Positions 24,979-33,915 are shown, numbered from the stretch's first letter. The stretch: DNA of 55,604 bases from Thermodesulfovibrionia bacterium (GCA_020053105.1 JAGVNU010000101.1:1-55604); one strand, 5' to 3'. Made by a program: numbers and translations. Notes: generated from the letters alone by a model not told the origin.

Positions 24979-25805
24979 AATCAAAGAAAAAAAAACGCCA
25001 TATCGCCTTTATCCTGCTGGTTATCATGGCCGCGGTCTTTTTCTATGTTGAGGAATTTGAAAAGGAAAAGCGGCCCGGTGGTATTCTGGACATATTCAAA
25101 TTCGGAAAGAAACCGGCTATAACGAAGCCTGAGATCCATCCACCCAAGACATTTCCTAAGATTGCAATCGTAATCGACGATCTGGGGCCAAGCAGGAAAT
25201 TGGCCGAACAGGTACTGAAAATTAAAGGCCCGCTGACGCTTTCGATTCTTCCCCAGCAGGACTATTCAGCATGGATCGCGGAGGAAGGGCACCGGCTTGG
25301 CCGGGACATCATGATTCACATACCGATGGAGGCGGCAAGACCGCTGAAGCTGGGAAAGGGCGGATTATATACATGGATGACCGACAGAGAAATATCCCAG
25401 ACCATAGAAGAAGACATCCGGTCGGTCCCCCATATAAAAGGGGCCAACAATCATATGGGTTCGTCATTTACCCGGGATGAAAGGGCGATGAATACAGTCA
25501 TATCAGCTCTGAAAGAGCGCAGACTTTTCTTCCTTGACAGTCTGACTACATCGGAATCGGTCGGTTTCAAGCTTGCAAAGGCACAGGGACTGAAGACACT
25601 GCAACGTGACGTATTTCTTGATGACTCGGATGACCCGGAGGCAATCGAGGTCCAGTGGAACAGGCTGATAAAAGAAGCGAAACAAAGAGGACATGCAATT
25701 GCACTCGGTCATCCCAGAAAAAATACCATAGAATTTCTGCAAAAGGCATTGAGCAGTAATAAAGACATCACCATTGTGCCGGTCTCGGAATTAATGAGCG
25801 ACTAA
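24975..25805 (+). CDS. Divergent polysaccharide deacetylase (YibQ family)
   Basis: The 276-residue protein belongs to the divergent polysaccharide deacetylase family (COG2861), which shares the NodB barrel. A single N-terminal membrane segment (residues 6-22) would anchor it on the periplasmic side. Family marks are FPKIAIVIDDLGPS near residue 60, LTLSILPQQ near residue 89, MIHIPMEA near residue 115, and NNHMGSSFTRD near residue 155. The start is a GTG that shares bases with the lolA stop. Its substrate is not known; a cell-envelope polysaccharide is likely. Confidence 0.85.
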   Translation: MKSKKKKRHIAFILLVIMAAVFFYVEEFEKEKRPGGILDIFKFGKKPAITKPEIHPPKTFPKIAIVIDDLGPSRKLAEQVLKIKGPLTLSILPQQDYSAWIAEEGHRLGRDIMIHIPMEAARPLKLGKGGLYTWMTDREISQTIEEDIRSVPHIKGANNHMGSSFTRDERAMNTVISALKERRLFFLDSLTTSESVGFKLAKAQGLKTLQRDVFLDDSDDPEAIEVQWNRLIKEAKQRGHAIALGHPRKNTIEFLQKALSSNKDITIVPVSELMSD

Positions 25806-25851
25806 ACATCAGGGTCAATCAATTCAGAATATTAATATCAAATTATAATTT

Positions 25852-25880
25852 TTGACATTTGAAACAAATTGATATAGATT
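25852..25880 (+). promoter_or_regulatory. Consensus-like sigma-70 promoter
   Basis: TTGACA (25852-25857) and TAGATT (25875-25880) are separated by exactly 17 bases. It lies 45 bases before a small gene with a good ribosome site and probably also drives the two genes after it. Confidence 0.6.
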
Positions 25881-25925
25881 TAAAAGCAACTTATTAAACC
25901 AAATTTATCCTCAGGAGGGCTTATC

Positions 25926-26066
25926 ATGGATATCAACTATATGCTTAAAGTTCAGGACGCAAAGGCTGTGGACATCCAGAAGGCGCTGAAGGCAGCCGGA
26001 ATAATAGTCACCAGTATTATCGAGGTCCATAAAGAACAGGGGGCAGAGGCGGCAGCAGCATCTTAA
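25926..26066 (+). CDS. 46-residue small protein, unknown function
   Basis: The frame starts at an ATG with CAGGAGGGC 7 bases upstream and a near-consensus promoter 45 bases before it, so it is very likely expressed. The product begins MDINYMLKVQDAKAVDIQKA and continues LKAAGIIVTSIIEVHKEQG with an alanine-rich tail. It has no cysteine and no membrane segment, and would form one or two amphipathic helices with a short strand. I do not recognise the family. It precedes the EF-Tu-domain-like gene by 89 bases. Confidence 0.6.
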   Translation: MDINYMLKVQDAKAVDIQKALKAAGIIVTSIIEVHKEQGAEAAAAS

Positions 26067-26155
26067 CAGTCTGGTAACTCAGGTTCACAAGAGATTAAGC
26101 AGGGTGTTACGCCAGCTCGTCACGAGTTTATCAGGCAATCTTAATTATTAACAAA

Positions 26156-26407
26156 ATGGAAGTCCTTGCCGGGAAAGTAATTAATTATTACAGAGCAATT
26201 GGCGTGGCAAGCATTAAGCTGAATGACTTTCTGAAAGTCGGCAGCTTGATCCGTATTAAGGGACACACAACTGATTTTGAGCAGGTCGTAGAATCACTCC
26301 AGATCAAACACAGCAATGTAGCAGGCGCCTCCGCAGGTGATGTTGCGGGGCTGAAGGTAAATGACTTTGTCAGAAAATACGATTGTGTATACAGGGTGGA
26401 ATCCTGA
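26156..26407 (+). CDS. Small EF-Tu domain 2-like beta-barrel protein
   Basis: The 83-residue protein reads like the second domain of translation GTPases without the GTPase: GKVINYYRAIGVASIKL, then LKVGSLIRIKGHTTDFEQVVESLQIKH, then AGDVAGLKVNDFVRKYDCVYRV. Such free-standing barrels are listed as translation elongation factor-like proteins in databases; their role is not known. It has no clear ribosome site (ACAAA precedes the ATG). It sits between the 46-residue gene and a NusG-type regulator, so a link to transcription or translation is possible. Confidence 0.7.
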   Translation: MEVLAGKVINYYRAIGVASIKLNDFLKVGSLIRIKGHTTDFEQVVESLQIKHSNVAGASAGDVAGLKVNDFVRKYDCVYRVES

Positions 26408-26452
26408 CCAGACGGCCTCCCCCCGATTGATATGATATTAACAGGAGAATAG

Positions 26453-26971
26453 ATGGAGATCAATAAAGCGCTGTCACCCGAATGGTATGCGGTCCATGTA
26501 CGTTCACGGCATGAATTTATAGTTGCAGACCGGCTTGCATTAAGAGAGATTGAGACCTTTCTTCCGCAGGTTGAAAGGATCAGAAAATGGAAAGACAGAA
26601 AAAAAGTGATAACCTTTCCCCTTTTCCCAGGTTATATCTTTGTGCATACCACCAGAGAATCTCAGAATTTATTGCGAGTACTGAAAGTGGCTGGAGTTGT
26701 CAGGATTATAAGCACGATACCGGGGGAACCTGACCCTATCCCCGAGGACCAGATACTATCATTACAAAAACTCGTTGAAAACAAGGGAGAGCTTGATCCA
26801 TATCCATATCTGAACGAAGGGCAAAGGGTAAGGATAACCAGAGGCCCTCTGAACGGGATTGAAGGTATACTCGTTGAAAAACTGGACAAACATATTCTCG
26901 TGCTTTCTGTCGACGTCCTTCGTCAGGGTGTCGCCCTCACAATAAATGCCGCTGATGTAGAGAAGATATAG
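26453..26971 (+). CDS. UpxY/NusG-like transcription antiterminator
   Basis: The 172-residue protein has an NGN domain (WYAVHVRSRHEFIVADRLALR near the start, FPLFPGYIFVHT near residues 56-67) followed by a KOW domain (GQRVRITRGPLNGIEGILVEK near residues 123-143). This is the UpxY/RfaH/LoaP-like group of specialised NusG paralogues that help RNA polymerase pass terminators in long operons. They normally head polysaccharide clusters. No such cluster follows here; the next gene is a porin after 450 bases. An AGGAG stands 5 bases before its ATG. It may act at a distance or on the porin leader. Confidence 0.85.
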   Translation: MEINKALSPEWYAVHVRSRHEFIVADRLALREIETFLPQVERIRKWKDRKKVITFPLFPGYIFVHTTRESQNLLRVLKVAGVVRIISTIPGEPDPIPEDQILSLQKLVENKGELDPYPYLNEGQRVRITRGPLNGIEGILVEKLDKHILVLSVDVLRQGVALTINAADVEKI

Positions 26972-27143
26972 AGTAGGGACATATTGCTATACGCCCTATC
27001 AACTGAGTCCTTTTTACATCATTGCAATTGCATGAATACCACATTCCTTAGGGTTTATTGTCACAGGGTGTTATGCGAATTAATATTTCTAACTCTTTGT
27101 TTTTTAAGTCTTACTTCTCAACTCTTGACTCTAAACTCTATTC

Positions 27144-27159
27144 TGGCCTGGGACTTGCT
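27144..27159 (+). promoter_or_regulatory. Possible sigma-54 promoter upstream of the porin
   Basis: TGGCCT-GGGAC-TTGCT keeps the invariant GG and GC at sigma-54 spacing (consensus TGGCAC-N5-TTGCA) with two mismatches. No sigma-54 activator gene is in the window. The site is weakly supported on its own. Confidence 0.3.
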
Positions 27160-27208
27160 ATATAAATCATGTTTCATGCGGATCTTTGTCAATGAATCTG
27201 TTTTTTGA

Positions 27209-27237
27209 TTGACAAGCATTTAAATTAATGCTAATGT
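27209..27237 (+). promoter_or_regulatory. Consensus-like sigma-70 promoter of the porin
   Basis: TTGACA and TAATGT are 17 bases apart. The spacer AGCATTTAAATTAATGC holds an inverted repeat (AGCATT...AATGCT) lying between the boxes, a place where a repressor could bind. Confidence 0.6.
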
Positions 27238-27346
27238 CATTTCATAAAAAACAGGAGGCTTTTACTGAGTTTATAAATTAAGTGCGTAAGTCATTCAGAA
27301 AATTGAAAGATCAAAGGGGGGTGGTAAGGAAAAAACGAATGTCCTT

Positions 27347-27366
27347 CATCCCGGAGAACCGGGATG
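27347..27366 (+). promoter_or_regulatory. Hairpin in the porin leader
   Basis: CATCCCGG and CCGGGATG form a perfect 8-base-pair stem with a 4-base AGAA loop, 60 bases before the porin ATG. No T run follows, so it is more likely an mRNA-stabilising or regulatory hairpin than a terminator. Confidence 0.5.
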
Positions 27367-27425
27367 GGATTTAATCAGTATATATGTAAGCTTTAAAAAA
27401 AGAACCCTAAAAAGGAGGTTGTTGA

Positions 27426-28841
27426 ATGAAAAAGTCTTTAATAGTATTGTTAAGTGTGATGGTCGTGCTTGCCTTCGCGGCATCCGCCTTTGCACTGCAT
27501 CAGGTAACATCAGCAGAGTATACTCCCGGCCTGGTTAAAGCAGGCAAGTCCCAGATCGAGCTTGGTGGTGAGATCAGGATAAGAGGAAACCTTTCGAAGA
27601 ACAGTGATTTTAGCGAAGATTATAACAAGGATGGCGCCGGTGATTACATTGATAAAGAAAATGACACCGTACAAGCATATGACCAGAGGGTAAGGCTTCG
27701 CACAAAGGCCAATGTTACTGACAAGACCATGGGTCTCGTAGAGCTTGAAACAGGGACGACTGGAAGCACATATACTTGGGGCGGCGCCTCTAATGCAAAG
27801 AGCCAGCAACTGTCTATCCGTCAGGCATATATTTCACATCAGTTCGGCATGATAGGCGGCATTAAAGCCGGTCACATGCTCCTCGGGCTTGGCAACAGGC
27901 TGTTCTTTGACCACACAAATTATGGTGATGACGCTCTTCTGGGCTGGGTAGCAGTAGGCCCCGGTGAAATATCCCTTATTGATATCAAAGTTTCTGAAAA
28001 CGGCGCTGTTGATGCCCATAACAAAGCACAGGTAGCAGATGACTATGACGCCTATGTTCTTGCAGTTGAAATGCCGATTAATGCTGTTAATGTAAGCGCT
28101 GATGTTACGTACTTGCGTAACCGCGATACAACCCCGTTTGACAAGGGCCTGAAATTCTTTAACGTTGGCGCCAGAGCCGATGCAGACCTGAAAGTCGTTA
28201 AAGTAAAAGCAGACGTCGAAGTCCAGAGCGGAAAGTCGACAAAATCAGCTACAGAACCCACGACATTCAAATACAAAGGCTATGCTGCAATGGTCGGCGT
28301 TGAAGCCAATGCCGGTCCTGTCACAATCAGAGGCGGAGCAGCATATGGTAGCGGCAATAAAGAAAAAAGGGCCGATCAGGTTGATAAGAAGGATGAAGGA
28401 TTCCAGACTCTTCTCACTGATACCCAGTATTCAACCTTCATTTATGACTATTCAGTAATTGGAGCTTCCGGCGCTACAAATCAGGGCTTGGAAAATACCA
28501 TGTACGTTACTGTAGGAGCTTCTGTAAAGCCGATTCCTGATTTAAAGGTTTCAGCAGACGCTTATTTACTGAGGGCAGCTCAGAAAGTTGCAATAAACGA
28601 TGCAAGAAAAGATGACTCAATTGCTTGTACTGACATCGATTCCTGTGACAGATCAAAGAAACTCGGGTACGAAGTCGACGCAAAGATCGAATACCAGCTC
28701 GCCTCTAATCTCGCATACTTCATAGAGGCAGGTTATCTGTTTGCCGGCGATGCATATGACGTATTTAACGCATCAAAAAACAAGACTGAAAGTGCAGACA
28801 ATCCGTACCGTGTAAGACACGGACTGTTACTCACATTCTAA
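27426..28841 (+). CDS. Outer-membrane porin-like beta-barrel protein
   Basis: The 471-residue product has a clear signal peptide (KKSLIVLLSVMVVLAFAASAFA, residues 2-23). Then come alternating amphipathic strands rich in Gly, Asp, Lys and aromatic residues, and a last strand ending RVRHGLLLTF with a terminal phenylalanine, the mark of barrels inserted by BamA. Acidic loops such as SEDYNKDGAGDYIDKEND may bind calcium. I do not recognise a characterised porin; it resembles the alginate-export/OprD-like general porins annotated in Nitrospirota and deltaproteobacteria. A strong ribosome site and a strong terminator point to high expression. Confidence 0.78.
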   Translation: MKKSLIVLLSVMVVLAFAASAFALHQVTSAEYTPGLVKAGKSQIELGGEIRIRGNLSKNSDFSEDYNKDGAGDYIDKENDTVQAYDQRVRLRTKANVTDKTMGLVELETGTTGSTYTWGGASNAKSQQLSIRQAYISHQFGMIGGIKAGHMLLGLGNRLFFDHTNYGDDALLGWVAVGPGEISLIDIKVSENGAVDAHNKAQVADDYDAYVLAVEMPINAVNVSADVTYLRNRDTTPFDKGLKFFNVGARADADLKVVKVKADVEVQSGKSTKSATEPTTFKYKGYAAMVGVEANAGPVTIRGGAAYGSGNKEKRADQVDKKDEGFQTLLTDTQYSTFIYDYSVIGASGATNQGLENTMYVTVGASVKPIPDLKVSADAYLLRAAQKVAINDARKDDSIACTDIDSCDRSKKLGYEVDAKIEYQLASNLAYFIEAGYLFAGDAYDVFNASKNKTESADNPYRVRHGLLLTF

Positions 28842-28863
28842 GTCAACGCTGATTGTATCATTC

Positions 28864-28894
28864 AAAGGCGTCCCGTTTCCGGGACGCCTTTTTT
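28864..28894 (+). terminator. Rho-independent terminator of the porin gene
   Basis: GGCGTCCCG pairs with CGGGACGCC around a TTTC loop and is followed by TTTTTT; the flanking AAA/TTT extends the stem. It lies 23 bases past the porin stop. Confidence 0.93.
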
Positions 28895-29012
28895 GTTCTC
28901 TATTGCCTTTACATAAATCCATCCCTTATAATTTTTAAGGAAAGAAAAACAGGTCCTATGTGCCTTGGCACTTTTTATCAACTAAAATCAATCAGGAGAG
29001 TGAAAAAATAAT

Positions 29013-29765
29013 ATGTCCGGACATTCAAAGTGGGCGGGAATCAAGCATAAAAAAGCAATTGTCGACGCCAAAAAAGGCAAGGCCTTTACAAAGGTTTCAA
29101 AGGAGATAACCGTAGCAGCAAAGATAGGAGGCGGCAGCCCGGACATGAACGCGAGGCTGAGGCTCGCTATTGAAAAAGCCAAGGAAGTAAACATGCCCGC
29201 TGACAACATCAAGCGCGCGATCATGAAAGGCACGGGTGAGCTGCCAGGCGTTGTTTATGAAGAAACCACATACGAGGGCTATGGCCCTGGGGGAGTCGCA
29301 CTAATCCTCGAGGTCATGACCGACAACAAAAACAGGACTGTCGGGGAAATAAGGCACACATTGACCAAACATAACGGCAATATGGGTGAGACGGGTTGTG
29401 TATCCTGGATGTTCAAGAAAAAAGGCTACATCCTGGTGGATAAAAAGGCCGTTGATGAAGACACGTTAATGACCTACGCGCTTGATGCAGGGGCAGATGA
29501 TTTCAAGAATGATCCTGATGAAGAAAATTACGAGATCACTACCGCCCCGATGGACCTGAATGCGGTCAAAGAGGCGCTCGAAAAAAATAACATCAAACTG
29601 TCCCACGCTGAAGTGACCATGGTCCCCCAGAACTATATAAAACTCGACGGCAAGGAAGCGGAAAAAATGCTAAGGCTGATGGAAGCCCTTGAAGACCATG
29701 ACGATGTCCAGAATGTCTACGCCAATTTTGATATCCCGGACGAGATCATGGCGAAGATGGGATAG
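29013..29765 (+). CDS. yebC: YebC/PmpR family regulatory protein (TACO1-like)
   Basis: The 250-residue protein begins [20 protein letters not shown], the diagnostic YebC start. It continues with [48 protein letters not shown] and [14 protein letters not shown]. Members have been described as transcription regulators and, more recently, as ribosome-associated factors that help translate difficult proline runs. It precedes ruvC, a very common bacterial pairing, with one base between the stop and the next start. Confidence 0.96.
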   Translation: MSGHSKWAGIKHKKAIVDAKKGKAFTKVSKEITVAAKIGGGSPDMNARLRLAIEKAKEVNMPADNIKRAIMKGTGELPGVVYEETTYEGYGPGGVALILEVMTDNKNRTVGEIRHTLTKHNGNMGETGCVSWMFKKKGYILVDKKAVDEDTLMTYALDAGADDFKNDPDEENYEITTAPMDLNAVKEALEKNNIKLSHAEVTMVPQNYIKLDGKEAEKMLRLMEALEDHDDVQNVYANFDIPDEIMAKMG

Positions 29766-29766
29766 A

Positions 29767-30258
29767 TTGCGCATTATCGGCATTGATCCCGGCACTGTAA
29801 TCTGCGGCTATGGCCTTGTTGAATTGACCGGCGGGAAGCGGGAAACTAAATATTTGACCGCCGGAGAAGTCAAATTAAACCCGAAGGAAACACTGCCCCA
29901 TCGTCTGAAAATTCTTCATAGCTCACTCACCTTGATCATCGATGAGTATAAGCCTGACCTTCTGTGCCTTGAAAAGATTTTCTATCACAAAAGCATCCGT
30001 TCAGCCTTTGCCCTTGGGTCTACGCGCGGAGTTGTCCTGCTTCTGGCAGCCCAGAACAATCTCCCTGTATCTGAATATAACCCTACTGAAGTAAAAATGG
30101 CCCTGACCGGCTATGGGCGGGCCGAGAAAAGACAGGTACAGGACATGGTGAAGATAATCCTCAATCTCAAATCCTCAACCCGGAAATTCAGCGAAGACAG
30201 CACCGACGCCCTTGCCCTCTGCATATGCCACATAAATTCATCGACGTTTAAATTCTAA
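29767..30258 (+). CDS. ruvC: Holliday junction resolvase RuvC
   Basis: RuvC cuts Holliday junctions made during recombination. The 163-residue form starts at TTG 29767, one base after the yebC stop, giving the family start (M)RIIGIDPGTVICGYG. A longer in-frame ATG at 29689 would read 26 residues within yebC and is not credible. The acidic catalytic set is seen: D7 in GIDPG, the glutamate in LCLEKIFY near residue 66, and the aspartates in EDSTDALALCICH near residues 138-145. ruvA and ruvB do not follow here. Confidence 0.93.
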   Translation: MRIIGIDPGTVICGYGLVELTGGKRETKYLTAGEVKLNPKETLPHRLKILHSSLTLIIDEYKPDLLCLEKIFYHKSIRSAFALGSTRGVVLLLAAQNNLPVSEYNPTEVKMALTGYGRAEKRQVQDMVKIILNLKSSTRKFSEDSTDALALCICHINSSTFKF

Positions 30259-30278
30259 AGATATCTAATAGATATGTG

Positions 30279-31976
30279 TCATTTTGTGATCTTTCTATCC
30301 ATCCATGCCTTCATCATACTGTCCAGTATATGTAATGGCAGGGCGCCGTTTTCGAGGAGCCGGTCGTGAAATTCCTTTATATCAAAAGCCTGACCCAGGG
30401 ACTTTTCTGACTCTTGCCTCAGTTCCATTATTTTCAGCTCGCCTGTCTTATACGCCAGCGCCTGTCCGGGCATTGCGATGTAGCGGTCCACTTCGACCTC
30501 TATCTCCTGCTCTTCCAGTCCGGTGTTTTCTTTACAGTAAGTAATGGTCTCAGCCCTGCCCCATTTATAATAGTGCAGGCCTGTATCTACCACAAGCCTG
30601 ACTGCCCGCCATATTTCATTGTTAAGTCTCCCGTATTCAGAAAACGTGTCCTGGTAAAACCCCATTTCCTTTGCAAGCTTCTCGGCGTATAAGGCCCAGC
30701 CTTCGATAAAGGCCGTGGAGCCGCCGTATCTCCGGAAATCAGGGAGGTCTTCAAGCTCCTGCATGATCGCGATCTGAAGGTGGTGTCCCGGCACAGCCTC
30801 ATGACAGGCAAGGGCCTCCATGTCGAATTTGGGCCTCAGTTCAGGCCTGAAGGTATTCACATAAAAATATCCCGGTCTCGAAAAGTCTCTGGGCGGCGAG
30901 TAGTAATACGCGGCCGGCGCGGCCTGTTCCCTGTATTTTTCGATCTCCTTGAGATCATATTTCGCGCGAGGCAGTCTTCCAAAAAACTCCGGAAGCATCT
31001 TGTCCATGCGGGCAAGGATGTCCCTGTAACCCTGCATGATCTCCTCTGCTGACTGAGGGTACAGCTCGGTTTTCCCCTTGATATAAGCCGAGAACTCCCT
31101 TATGCTTCCGCTGAATCCGAGACCTTTCATTAATTTAATAACCTCACCGCTGATCCGATCCACTTCGCGTCTGCCTGTTTCGTGTATCTCTTCAGGAGAC
31201 AGGTCAGTTGTGGTGTGGTACTTCACGTAAAAGCGGTACATATCGCTGCCATCGGGCAGTGACCAGACGCCTTCTTTTTCCCGGCAGTGCTTCATATATT
31301 CGTTGCTCAGATAGTTATACAATTTCTTGTATGAGGGGGTCACACCTGAAGAAATGGCGTCCTTAATCTGATTACTGATATCTTCTATATCCTGTTCAGA
31401 AAACCCGTCTTTGATTTTTTGCACGGGAGAGAATAACGGGCTGTCCTCAGGGGTGAACTTCGTAAATGTCTCTACCTGCATCAGGACATGTTCAATTATA
31501 TTTTTGAAGGCTGTAATTTTTTGCTCTGTCCCTTTTTGAAGCAGCCCGATCACCTGGTCTATTTGTGAGGAAAAGGCATTTAATCGAGAAAGGTAATCAT
31601 TAACGTCCTTGCGTGTATTAAAGGGGTGAAACTCGATGATCTGCGGAAAATCGATATGCGGCCCCTGCATATGGTCCAGAGGCAGATAGTGCGTTCTGTA
31701 CCGGAACATCCGGATATTATTTGTAAGGGCATTGATAAGGAGTAAACGGTTCAGCTTGTTCCCTGCGGTCAATAAATTTTCATCAACCTTTTCCGTTTCA
31801 GCAAGAAGGTCTTTGAAGTATTCACTCTGTGAGTAAAGTGACTCTTCAGACAAATCCTCAAGCCTGTCATTATAGCGGTGGTCCCCGATATATGTGGCAA
31901 AGGTAGGGTTGTGTTTTAAAATATATTCCCAGTAATCTTTAAGATAATTTTGTAATTGATTGTCTGCATCATTCAT
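30279..31976 (-). CDS. DUF885 family putative metallopeptidase
   Basis: The 565-residue protein belongs to the DUF885 family. It has CHEAVPGHHLQIAI near residues 391-404, an HExxxxHH-type zinc site, and EGWALYAEKLAKEMG further on, whose glutamate likely completes the site. There is no signal peptide, so it should be cytoplasmic. The fold is related to thermolysin-like carboxypeptidases; the substrate is unknown. Its start overlaps the upstream methyltransferase stop by ATGA, so the two are coupled, although no shared role is evident. Confidence 0.85.
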   Translation of the reverse strand: MNDADNQLQNYLKDYWEYILKHNPTFATYIGDHRYNDRLEDLSEESLYSQSEYFKDLLAETEKVDENLLTAGNKLNRLLLINALTNNIRMFRYRTHYLPLDHMQGPHIDFPQIIEFHPFNTRKDVNDYLSRLNAFSSQIDQVIGLLQKGTEQKITAFKNIIEHVLMQVETFTKFTPEDSPLFSPVQKIKDGFSEQDIEDISNQIKDAISSGVTPSYKKLYNYLSNEYMKHCREKEGVWSLPDGSDMYRFYVKYHTTTDLSPEEIHETGRREVDRISGEVIKLMKGLGFSGSIREFSAYIKGKTELYPQSAEEIMQGYRDILARMDKMLPEFFGRLPRAKYDLKEIEKYREQAAPAAYYYSPPRDFSRPGYFYVNTFRPELRPKFDMEALACHEAVPGHHLQIAIMQELEDLPDFRRYGGSTAFIEGWALYAEKLAKEMGFYQDTFSEYGRLNNEIWRAVRLVVDTGLHYYKWGRAETITYCKENTGLEEQEIEVEVDRYIAMPGQALAYKTGELKIMELRQESEKSLGQAFDIKEFHDRLLENGALPLHILDSMMKAWMDRKITK

Positions 31977-32524
31977 AGCTGACGCTCCTCCGTCTTTCTC
32001 AATCTTGCAAAGCGCGTGAACATATTTTCATGTTCCGCCTCCTTATTAAAACCAGCGTCCGTAAACATACGGACAGTCTCTATCATGTCTTTTTTCCCGA
32101 CTTCGATCCCCGGTTCATATATTGAAAGGTATCCACCGGTTTTTACTGCACGGGTGATTTTTGTAACTGCCGAGGGTTTGTCGGCGACTTCATGAAAGCA
32201 GTAATACAGGAGACACACATCAGCAAACGGGGCCTGAACATTATAGGATGCGATATCAGCGGTTACAATCTCGACCTTCCCGGCAAAACCGGATATCCTT
32301 TTTTGAAGCTTTCTTACCATCCCTTCCTGTATTTCTACAACTACCACTTTCCGCGCCTGATCTGCTATTGCCTCTGTCAGAAATCCGTTGCCTGCCCCGA
32401 CTTCAAGCACAGCGCTCTCTTTGGCAATCCCGGATTCACGCAGGATTTTACCCCTGTCCGATAACCTCTTCCTGACCGGATTATAGAGTATAAATGAAAG
32501 CCATGAGGGACAGACGCGGCACAT
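31973..32524 (-). CDS. Class I SAM-dependent methyltransferase
   Basis: The 183-residue product has the SAM-binding motif VLEVGAGNGFLTEAI near residues 40-54, an acidic motif II (VVVVEIQEGMV) and a later VCLLYYCFHEVAD. The start at 32524 (MCRVCPSWLSFILYN) has GGGAGGAA 5 bases before it; a longer frame begins at 32638 but has no ribosome site. The N-terminal CRVCPSWLSFILYNPVRKRL is typical of a group of small methyltransferases of unknown target. It is divergent from the phosphofructokinase gene. Confidence 0.8.
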   Translation of the reverse strand: MCRVCPSWLSFILYNPVRKRLSDRGKILRESGIAKESAVLEVGAGNGFLTEAIADQARKVVVVEIQEGMVRKLQKRISGFAGKVEIVTADIASYNVQAPFADVCLLYYCFHEVADKPSAVTKITRAVKTGGYLSIYEPGIEVGKKDMIETVRMFTDAGFNKEAEHENMFTRFARLRKTEERQL

Positions 32525-32679
32525 ATAAATTCCTCCCTGGTGAAACTGTTTTAAGGATATGATACCATTTCCCTGCTCCTTCCTTGAAAATAAGGACATG
32601 CGTTGCTTATGATATTGGCACAACAAATCATGTTCCAATCATAAAGCTTGCGGAGAATCGTACAAACGGAGGAATGACC

Positions 32680-33915
32680 TTGGGAAAAAATCTCGGTATC
32701 GTAGTTGGTGGCGGACCTGCTCCCGGCATAAACGGCGTAATAAGCGCCGCAACTGTGGAGGCCCATAACAGGGGGATAAATGTCATAGGAATCCTGGACG
32801 GATTTAAATGGCTCTTCCGGGGAGACGCGGGCAAGGTCATCAAGCTTAACCATAAAAATGCCTGGCCTGTACACAGCAAGGGTGGTTCCATCCTGAGGAT
32901 ATCAAGAGACTTCCCCGATAATCCTGAAGAGAGTTTTCAGGCCATGATAAAGACATTAAGAAAATTGCAGATCCACTACCTCATTACTATAGGCGGTGAC
33001 GGGACATCCTTTGTTGCAAGAGAGATAGAAAAAAGAACGGACGGGGCGATCTCTGTTGCTCATGTGCCGAAGACCATTGATAATGACCTCCCCTTGCCTG
33101 GTGGCGTGCAGACCTTCGGTTATGAGACCGCGAGACACTGGGGTACGAAAATCGTAAGAAATATTATCGAAGATGCGCGCACAACAGGCAGATGGTATTT
33201 TATTACGACCATGGGAAGGAACGCAGGGCATCTCGCCCTGGGCATAGGCAAGGCTGCCGGGGCAACGATCACCGTCATCCCGGAAGAGTTCAGAGAAACC
33301 AAGCTGAAATTCTCCAAGGTAGCAGATATCCTTGAAAGCACGATCATCAAGCGGCTTTCACAGGGATATGCTTACGGAGTCGCCATACTGGCGGAGGGAG
33401 TCTCCGGCAAGATCGATGTTAAAGAATTGTCTCAATATCAGTTACCGGAGAATGATGAAAGAGGGGCGATAAGGCTGTCGGAAATTCAGCTTGGGGCAAT
33501 TCTCCAGCGCTTTGTAAATAAAGAGTTCCAAAAGCGCAAGGTAAAAATCAAGATCGTTCATAAGACCATAGGATATGAATTAAGGGCGGCTGATCCCATC
33601 CCCTTTGACGCGGAATATACAAGAAACCTCGGATACAGCGCTGTGAAGTTCCTGATGGAAGGCGGATCAGGGGCGCTGATATCTTTTTATGACGGCAAGG
33701 TCAAGCCCATCCCCTTAAAGGACATCATCGATCCCGCCACTAACAGGACAAGGATCAGGTTTGTAAATACCAAGGCAGACCCCTATATCGTCGGCAGGCA
33801 GTATATGATCAGGCTGGAGAAAGAGGACCTCTCCCCTCCGGCCATTGAAAAGATAGCAAAGGCGGGACGATATACTCCAGATGAAATCAGGAAGAAATTT
33901 TCTTATCTGGTATAG
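32680..33915 (+). CDS. Phosphofructokinase, ATP-type signature
   Basis: This 411-residue enzyme phosphorylates fructose 6-phosphate. It shows the N-terminal loop VVGGGPAPGINGVI, GGDGTSFVARE near residue 108 and PKTIDNDLPLPGGVQTFGYETA near residue 135. Glycine in GGDGT suggests ATP as donor; the lysine in PKTIDND belongs to the clade that also includes PPi enzymes and trypanosome-type ATP enzymes. The start is uncertain: GGAGG at 32668 is only 1 base from ATG 32674 but 7 bases from TTG 32680, which I prefer. It is convergent with a second phosphofructokinase, 46 bases away. Confidence 0.88.
   Translation: MGKNLGIVVGGGPAPGINGVISAATVEAHNRGINVIGILDGFKWLFRGDAGKVIKLNHKNAWPVHSKGGSILRISRDFPDNPEESFQAMIKTLRKLQIHYLITIGGDGTSFVAREIEKRTDGAISVAHVPKTIDNDLPLPGGVQTFGYETARHWGTKIVRNIIEDARTTGRWYFITTMGRNAGHLALGIGKAAGATITVIPEEFRETKLKFSKVADILESTIIKRLSQGYAYGVAILAEGVSGKIDVKELSQYQLPENDERGAIRLSEIQLGAILQRFVNKEFQKRKVKIKIVHKTIGYELRAADPIPFDAEYTRNLGYSAVKFLMEGGSGALISFYDGKVKPIPLKDIIDPATNRTRIRFVNTKADPYIVGRQYMIRLEKEDLSPPAIEKIAKAGRYTPDEIRKKFSYLV

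Larger units (their letters stand above)
26972..27425 (+). other. Long leader region before the porin gene
   Basis: No gene is convincing here; an open frame at 26984-27208 has no ribosome site and a composition unlike its neighbours. The stretch holds a sigma-54-like site (27144-27159), a near-consensus sigma-70 promoter (27209-27237), a hairpin in the predicted leader (27347-27366) and the porin ribosome site AAAGGAGG. From the sigma-70 promoter the untranslated leader would be about 180 bases. Confidence 0.55.

Noticed and set aside
26067..26155. Small RNA gene between two small proteins
   Set aside because: No stable stem, promoter or terminator could be seen in the 89 bases.
26984..27208. 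Open frame of 74 codons before the porin
   Set aside because: No ribosome site, odd composition, and it overlaps the promoter-like sites; more likely leader DNA.
29689..29766. ATG 29689 as the ruvC start
   Set aside because: It would add 26 residues read from within yebC; the family start follows TTG 29767.
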